From: Chara braunii | Taxonomy: Eukaryota; Streptophyta; Charophyceae; Charales; Characeae | Assembly: GCA_003427395.1 (NCBI GenBank) | Contig: BFEA01000283.1 | Coordinates: forward strand, 1,654,261-1,677,857 | DNA length: 23,597 nucleotides | Reading direction: 5' to 3' | In this document: positions 18,699 through 23,597 of the stretch, piece by piece | Position numbering within the stretch: the stretch's first letter is position 1 | Layout of the letters: the number at the start of each line of letters is the position of its first letter | Position numbers and translations under genes: made by a program | Notes under the pieces: model-generated | Told to the model about the DNA's origin: nothing | Seen by the model: only the letters and a program-made list of their open reading frames with translations | Database searches by the model: none

Positions 18699-18717
18699 GG
18701 GGGGGGGGGGGGGGGGG
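18699..18717 (+). repeat. Run of 19 G
   Basis: An uninterrupted G19 follows a G-rich lead-in (GGGGATTGGGTTGGGGTTG). It can form G-quadruplexes and is prone to slippage and sequencing error. Confidence 0.95.
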
Positions 18718-19089
18718 TTGGTGGTTTGTGTGGAGTCAAAGACGCATATTCTTAGTACTCGTGCTTACAGTTTGATCCACTATTTTGCAAGGTGTGGAGA
18801 CGAATTCAAATTGCCTGTTCACTTCGTACAAGAGAATTCGATTGATTTTCCTAACAGGAACCCCGTCCACGACACCGACGGCTACATGATGGCACAAAGG
18901 ACGGTTCAACGAACAGCCGCATGAACCGGGCTATGGAAACCAACAGGCCATCGACTTGCATTTCCACCTACAACACTTGGAGTTTGCCCCAACGAGCTCT
19001 TCCGACAATTCGTCGTTCCAACAGTCCAGTGTTACGTTCCCCAAAAATGAAGTCTCACTTTTCATGAGAGCTTTGGGGGTTGCATCCTA

Positions 19090-19374
19090 TTGCCTACGGG
19101 CTTGGCGACACCGTCCCCAGGCAAAGAGTCGTCTGCCTCCCGAATCGAGTTCTACGTTTCTGACGAGGTGCACCCCACATCTTCGGCGGACAGTTCTTGC
19201 GTGCTGATGGCTGCTTCTTTTACAAGCTATGATGCCAAGAGTGAGAAGTTGGTGGTCACTGATGACTCGTCTGGACAACGATCCTCTACCATTGCATCGT
19301 GGCTGCACGCTAGCTCCAGTAGTACGAAGTTGGTTGCCACCGACTTTTCTTCGGAGGAACTTTCCACGACATGA
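19090..19374 (+). other. Open frame, possible N-terminal part of the DUF7869-like gene
   Basis: A Ser/Thr-rich open frame of about 94 codons ends 136 bp before the zinc-cluster segment of the DUF7869-like relic. It contains a two-fold peptide repeat, KLVVTDDSS and KLVATDFSS. Serine-rich, weakly conserved N-termini are common in transposase-like proteins, so it may belong to the relic. The link is only position and strand; it could equally be a chance frame. Confidence 0.25.
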
Positions 19375-19509
19375 GCGAGTTCAACGCAAGTGCGAACAGA
19401 TGGTGCGATTCCAATTTAGAGCCAATGTGGGCCGGAAGCGTCTGGCGGGAGCGATGCAGAGAAAATGGCCATAATACAAATTTTGCCTGCACAGTTGCAC
19501 CTCTGCTAG

Positions 19510-21870
19510 GGGAAAGATGACCATATAGCATGGCTAATGGGAACGCTAGGTGGAAAGAACACTACAAAAGAACGAAACACATGTTGTTCAAAAAGAGACT
19601 TCTCATGTAGCGGTATGGCATGTTGCAAGGCTCTTTGTTGTTACAACGTGTCGCCAGAGGAAGTCCAAAAGATTAGACAAGGACTGTAAAGTAAGAGTCC
19701 GGTTGAGCGAGCTGAGTGGTGAATGAAAAGTCTACGTTAAATGAGAGTGGACAGAAACGTGTCTGCCCTGTAGAGTTGGAACGTTCGATGTGCAACAAGG
19801 CGTACTGCAATGTTCTCAGTGTCTCTCGTAATACGTTTTATAGCTACAAGAAGCAATTTGATAATAGCTTTAAGCATTGCGAACATGGGTTGAGGGGTAG
19901 ATATCGACCTACCGATAAAACGGTTGCCATGCTTTCCAACATGAAAATGTTCATCGAGTGTCATGCGGATAGCATGCCGAATGAGGTGGCTGACGAAGGT
20001 GGGGTTTCCAGACTGAAACTTCGACTGCCAGGTGCTTTTACAAAGACATCAATTTATGAATCGATCAAATCAAACTTTGTGGTTGTTGGCCTCAAGGTCG
20101 TGTCTGAGTCCAACTTTTGTAAAATTTGGCGGAAACACTTTATCCGCGTATCCCTCACGCACTCTAACACGTTCACAAAGTACATCGTATGTCATGAACT
20201 GAAGGAACTTATACAATATGTTGCTCTTCCTCGAGATCGAGAACGAGCTCGGGAGGATGTGAAAGTTCACCAAAGGCGGCAAGTCGAACACAAATTAGAC
20301 TATAGTCGAGCGAAGATTGATTCGATGGTCCGTCTAAACAAACGTTTGTGTCTCATCATTGACGGCATGAATCAGAAGAAGACGACTATTCCCCATATTG
20401 GTCAAGTAAACTACTCGAAAACACTTAGGCACGAGATGATGATGAAGACGAATTTCAACACGTGTTTATGTCAACATGTGTTTGCATACGGTAGAGACCC
20501 TAGTATTTATGTCTACACGTGGTTTCCGTATTTCAAACACGATTCGAACACAATCGCTACTTATCTTATGAGAACCCTCGTCGAAATTCAAGCGAGCGAG
20601 AAACCACTGTCACCCTTTATGCGCATTCAAGCAGATAATTGTTGGTAGGGAAACAAGAACAAGTACATATGTGAGCTAGCAACACTCTTGGTTAAGTTCA
20701 AAGTTTTTCAAGAGGTGGAAATAAGTTTCATGCTGGTGGGACATACCCATACAGACGTTGACGCTACTTTCAGTGTCTTCTCTAAGAAATTGAAAGACAT
20801 AGACGCTTATACCATGAACGAGTTCTACGAGCTCATAGAGCAATCCCACAAAAAGCCTCCCAAATATATTTTCCTCGATACAATGTTAAATTGGATAAGT
20901 ATAGTACACTCATGCGTTGTGTCAGACATTACTGGTATTTCGAAACTGATCTTGCTTAAATTTTTGATGGTTGGAGATAATCCGGAAATGCTGTACAAGG
21001 AGTTTTGTAATGACGACAGCTGGTTGTCCAAGGATTGTCCAATTTATTGGTTCAATCAAAACCCCGATGAAAGCTACACAGGTCCTTCATGGCCATTTAA
21101 CCCGCGTCGTGTGCAACCCCTTCCTCGAAATGACTATTATAATGATAAAAATTGTGTTATTCGATTTTATGAGTTGCTAGAGAGCAGGCGATCAATGTGG
21201 TGCACTTACAACGAGTATGAGGTGAGTAGGAGAGAAAGAGCTTTGTGTTACTGGAAGGAGGTTATGAAACATGGGGACGAGATCATCGCCAACGGGTTGT
21301 CCTTACAACCTCTGGAAAGTTTTTGGCCAAGACCACGACTGTTCGAAGGAGGTCAACAACCTTTCCCTAGTAGTGCCAACATCGACGACAGGGAACCCTT
21401 GTTTGTTGTACGAAGGAAAGATCGCCCGAAGACCAGTTTCGACCCCCTCTTGCATGTTGACGTTGACACTTTTCTCATTCTTCGCCCCTCTGCCGACGAT
21501 TTGTCCAGCGGCGTGCCTATCTGGGTGGGAAAACATTTTTTCTCGGGTGGTTGGTGAAAAAAATTTGCAGAATTATAATCAAGTGTTGATGGAATACTGG
21601 GTGCTGACTGAGAGAGCAAAGTCGCTCCAAGAACTGTATGATAACACATGGGAGAAAAGATGGAAGACGACTGACCAAACACAATGACAGCATGTCCACT
21701 CGATCGCTTTTGGTTGGGAGAGACCGGCCGGAGGTACAAAACCGTTCATGACAGGATTTGTCATCCCTTCCAATGTTCGATTGAATGTTGAAGCCGAGCT
21801 TCGAGATCTAAGTTCATCTGATGAGAGGAGTGTTAATGCTGGGGACAAAAACGACGAGTGCACGCCATAG
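19510..21870 (+). pseudogene. DUF7869-like, transposase-like gene (broken)
   Basis: Segment 1 (19510-19735) has a Cys-rich cluster, CCSKRDFSCSG then CCKALCCYNV and EEVQKIRQGL, with stops at 19687 (TAA) and 19720 (TGA). A frameshift near 19735 leads to segment 2 (to 20645): CNKAYCNVLSVSRNTFYSY, then FCKIWRKHF, FTKYIVC, the strand LCLIIDGMNQKKTTIPH, and IQADNCW. A single TAG at 20646-20648 interrupts it, and the same frame resumes with GNKNKYICELATLLVKF, SFMLVGHTHTDVDATF and FSKKL up to 21557. A further shift gives VLMEYW to WKTTD, a TGA at 21685, and an end at 21870. The spaced Asp residues (IIDG, QADN, TDVD) fit an RNase-H-like DD(D/E) arrangement. In the usual C-x-x-C of the central domain the first Cys is Tyr (KYIVC). 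The family is known mainly as uncharacterised multicopy proteins; its role as a transposase is inferred. Confidence 0.75.
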
Positions 21871-23059
21871 GTCTTGTTGGTGCACCTGATAGGTGAGCGA
21901 GTAGGATTTTTGAAAATGACTGTTCGGACGAGGTTAATCGTGGTAGGACATCATTGCGGAGTTTGTGCATTATAGAAAGACGGGGCTTGGGAGGGAGCAT
22001 ATTCTTTTCGAACTTAGTGAATTGTGATGATTTCGGCAGTAGGACAAAGTTGCGGAATTTGTCTACGATCTTGGGATGATTTTTATCAGATGGTTGGATG
22101 ACGGTTAAGGAATCTCAAAAGTTTAGTTCATCGTAGAGGTGATTGTTCCACTTTTTCAACAATTCATTTTCGATACTTGTTTTTCATGTCATGTCTTGTG
22201 TAGGGAGTACGACAAGAGTCATGCCTCATTGGCATGAATATTCGTATCCCATTCACTCTTGCGCATGCGGATTGCGTGGTGCGGTTGGCGATACTGAAAT
22301 TCTCAGACCCATGACAATGGAGTTCGAAAATGACTCATGGGTGAGTGTCGTCCCCTTTGTGGACAACCCTCTCGATGCCTGGTCCGAGGCAGAATGGGAT
22401 AGAGCGATCCTGACAAGGAAATGTTCATGTCATAAGGAGAACAAGTTTGCTTCAGCAGTGGAGCGGGGAACCTAATCGAAGTACATCATTATGCCATCTG
22501 TGTCAGATAACTTCCGTCCCTGCGCGCCGCACTCATACAGAAAGAAAATAAGCAGTTTTACCTTCGCCTTGAGATCGTCACGAGGTCACCTCGAGTGTGG
22601 TCCGCGAACTTGAAACAGGTGTTGTTGGACTGTGCATCCTACAATCCGTTTTTGGAACTATATCCGTTGCACAGTGCCAGAACGCGTCCGCAGGATGTGC
22701 CATACTGTTGTGTATGGTTGTCTTTAGCCGGTTCCAACTTATAAAGACTGTTGTGTGTGGCGTGTTCGAGCCGAAAACGAATTTTGGTAGACATTGTAGT
22801 ACTTGTTTCTTGCAACGAGGTTGGAATCAATGGTTAAAATATGGGTAATTTGTGCCTTCTTTACGGGAACAGACAGTCCGATTTGGAGATTGTCGGTCAA
22901 ATCGATGAGATTGACAAGTCGTATGAGGTAGAGCAAGTGGCATGTTGTGTGCGTGACGCCATCGCTAAGTCCATGGCAAGTGTTGGTAGGTTTGGAAGGA
23001 TGAAGTACATTTTTGTGTTCTCAAACGTAATAACGAAGGGACAACCACAAACCTATGAA
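21871..23059. other. Region without a recognisable gene
   Basis: The largest plus frames are 22143-22475 (110 codons; ends with CSCHKENK) and 22841-23176 (111 codons; runs into a GC-rich island, so it is not credible at its end). Neither has a domain I know. Since 22143-22475 follows the DUF7869-like relic on the same strand, it could be a decayed second gene or 3' part of the same element. Confidence 0.35.
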
Positions 23060-23201
23060 ACACCCGCGGACGCGTCCGCAGGCCCGATCTCGGATGGCGG
23101 CCGCATATGTGGCCGCGTCCGCGGCCAGCCTGGTTCGCGCCGCAGACCCGATTTTATAAGATTTTCCCTGAATTAAATAATGGGCAAAAAAAAAAAAAAA
23201 A

Positions 23202-23244
23202 GGGGTTGTAGGGAATTTTAATCCCTACACTGGCCTACAACCCC
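23202..23244 (+). repeat. Hairpin with 11-bp arms and an alternative inner stem
   Basis: GGGGTTGTAGG (23202-23212) pairs with CCTACAACCCC (23234-23244). An alternative, overlapping stem is GTAGGGA (23208-23214) with TCCCTAC (23222-23228), so two folds compete. Confidence 0.85.
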
Positions 23245-23469
23245 ATATTTTTGCTTTTGGAAACAGATATTTTTTTGGAATTATAAAAAATAAAAAACAG
23301 AAAAGGTGGAGAAGACAAATTGATTTTTTTTTATTTTTTTTTATTTTTTTTCGATTTTCGGTTGGCATTTCTTTGTATTCTTCGTTTTTACTTTTTTTTT
23401 TTCCCTAAGGAAACAATCAACGGAATGGGAAAAAAAAAGTATTTTTTTTTCCCGGGTCTTTTAATATTT

Positions 23470-23557
23470 GTTTGTGTGTGTGTGCGTGTGTGTGTGTGTG
23501 TGTTTGAATGTGTGTGTGTGTGTGTGTGTGTTTGAATGTATGTGTGTATGTGTTTGA

Positions 23558-23593
<36 letters not shown>

Positions 23594-23597
23594 GTGT
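23470..23597. repeat. (TG)n microsatellite with TTTGAATG interruptions
   Basis: TG repeats are broken by TTTGAATG at three regularly placed points and continue to near the window end. The phrase TTTGAATGTGTGTG forms a higher-order unit. Confidence 0.95.

Larger units (their letters stand above)
23060..23597. mobile_element. Second GC-palindrome/AT-rich element, cut by the window end
   Basis: It begins with the same ACACCCGCGG as at 14508. It includes the perfect 14-bp palindrome GCGGACGCGTCCGC (23066-23079) and more GGCCGC/GCGGCC pairs to about 23150. It then turns AT-rich, with A16 at 23186-23201 and T-rich tracts at about 23320-23405, and ends in (TG)n. The arrangement parallels 14508-15410 in the same orientation, including a GTAGGG/CCCTAC region near the start of the AT-rich part. 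No coding sequence is seen. Element status is inferred from the two copies. Confidence 0.4.

Noticed and set aside
21817-21860. CTGATGAGAGG as a hammerhead ribozyme core
   Set aside because: The required GAAA after a stem II is absent and no flanking stems were found. The region is also the tail of the DUF7869-like frame.
1-23597. tRNA, rRNA or CRISPR features
   Set aside because: No T-loop plus acceptor pairing, no conserved rRNA words, and the repeats are diverged, bidirectional and unevenly spaced, unlike a CRISPR array.

Overview
The window is eukaryotic, repeat-dominated, gene-poor DNA. It has long microsatellites, several families of diverged tandem repeats, GC-rich palindromes next to AT-rich tracts, and three decayed protein-coding relics. 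I found no intact host gene, no rRNA, no tRNA and no CRISPR array. The style of the repeats and the wording of the largest relic resemble what I remember of charophyte green algae of the Chara type. That assignment is from memory and was not checked, so treat the host as 'probably a streptophyte alga'.

Layout. 0.4-0.84 kb (minus): fragment of a Ulp1/SENP-type (C48) cysteine protease. About 2.4-7.6 kb (minus): a long broken gene whose pieces, in order, are an N-terminal region, a basic NLS-like linker, a ParB-like domain, a helical middle, a permuted (beta-class order) DNA-methyltransferase-like domain and a low-complexity acidic tail. It is interrupted by about 14 in-frame stops and about 4 frameshifts. 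7.9-9.93 kb: array of diverged units carrying a 22-bp imperfect palindrome in both orientations, ending in a (GA)n tract. 10.1-13.5 kb: non-coding DNA with diverged tandem repeats and CA-rich tracts. 14.5-15.4 kb: AT-rich segment bounded by GC-rich palindromes, with an inverted (GATT)n/(AATC)n pair able to form a large hairpin. 15.43-17.92 kb: about 3.4 copies of a tandem repeat of about 740 bp that also carries the 22-bp palindrome. 18.1-18.25 kb: cluster of short hairpins. 19.5-21.9 kb (plus): broken DUF7869-like, transposase-like gene. 23.06 kb to the end: a second GC-rich/AT-rich element ending in (TG)n.

How the parts relate. The three coding relics look like remains of mobile or multicopy genes. 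The methyltransferase-like gene and the Ulp1 fragment lie in the same orientation and could belong to one element. The 22-bp palindrome is the unifying feature from 1.6 to 18.6 kb. It occurs at least 28 times at exactly 22 bp, inside two unrelated tandem arrays and inside the tail of the methyltransferase-like relic. It is absent from 9.93-13.89 kb and from the DUF7869 relic onward.
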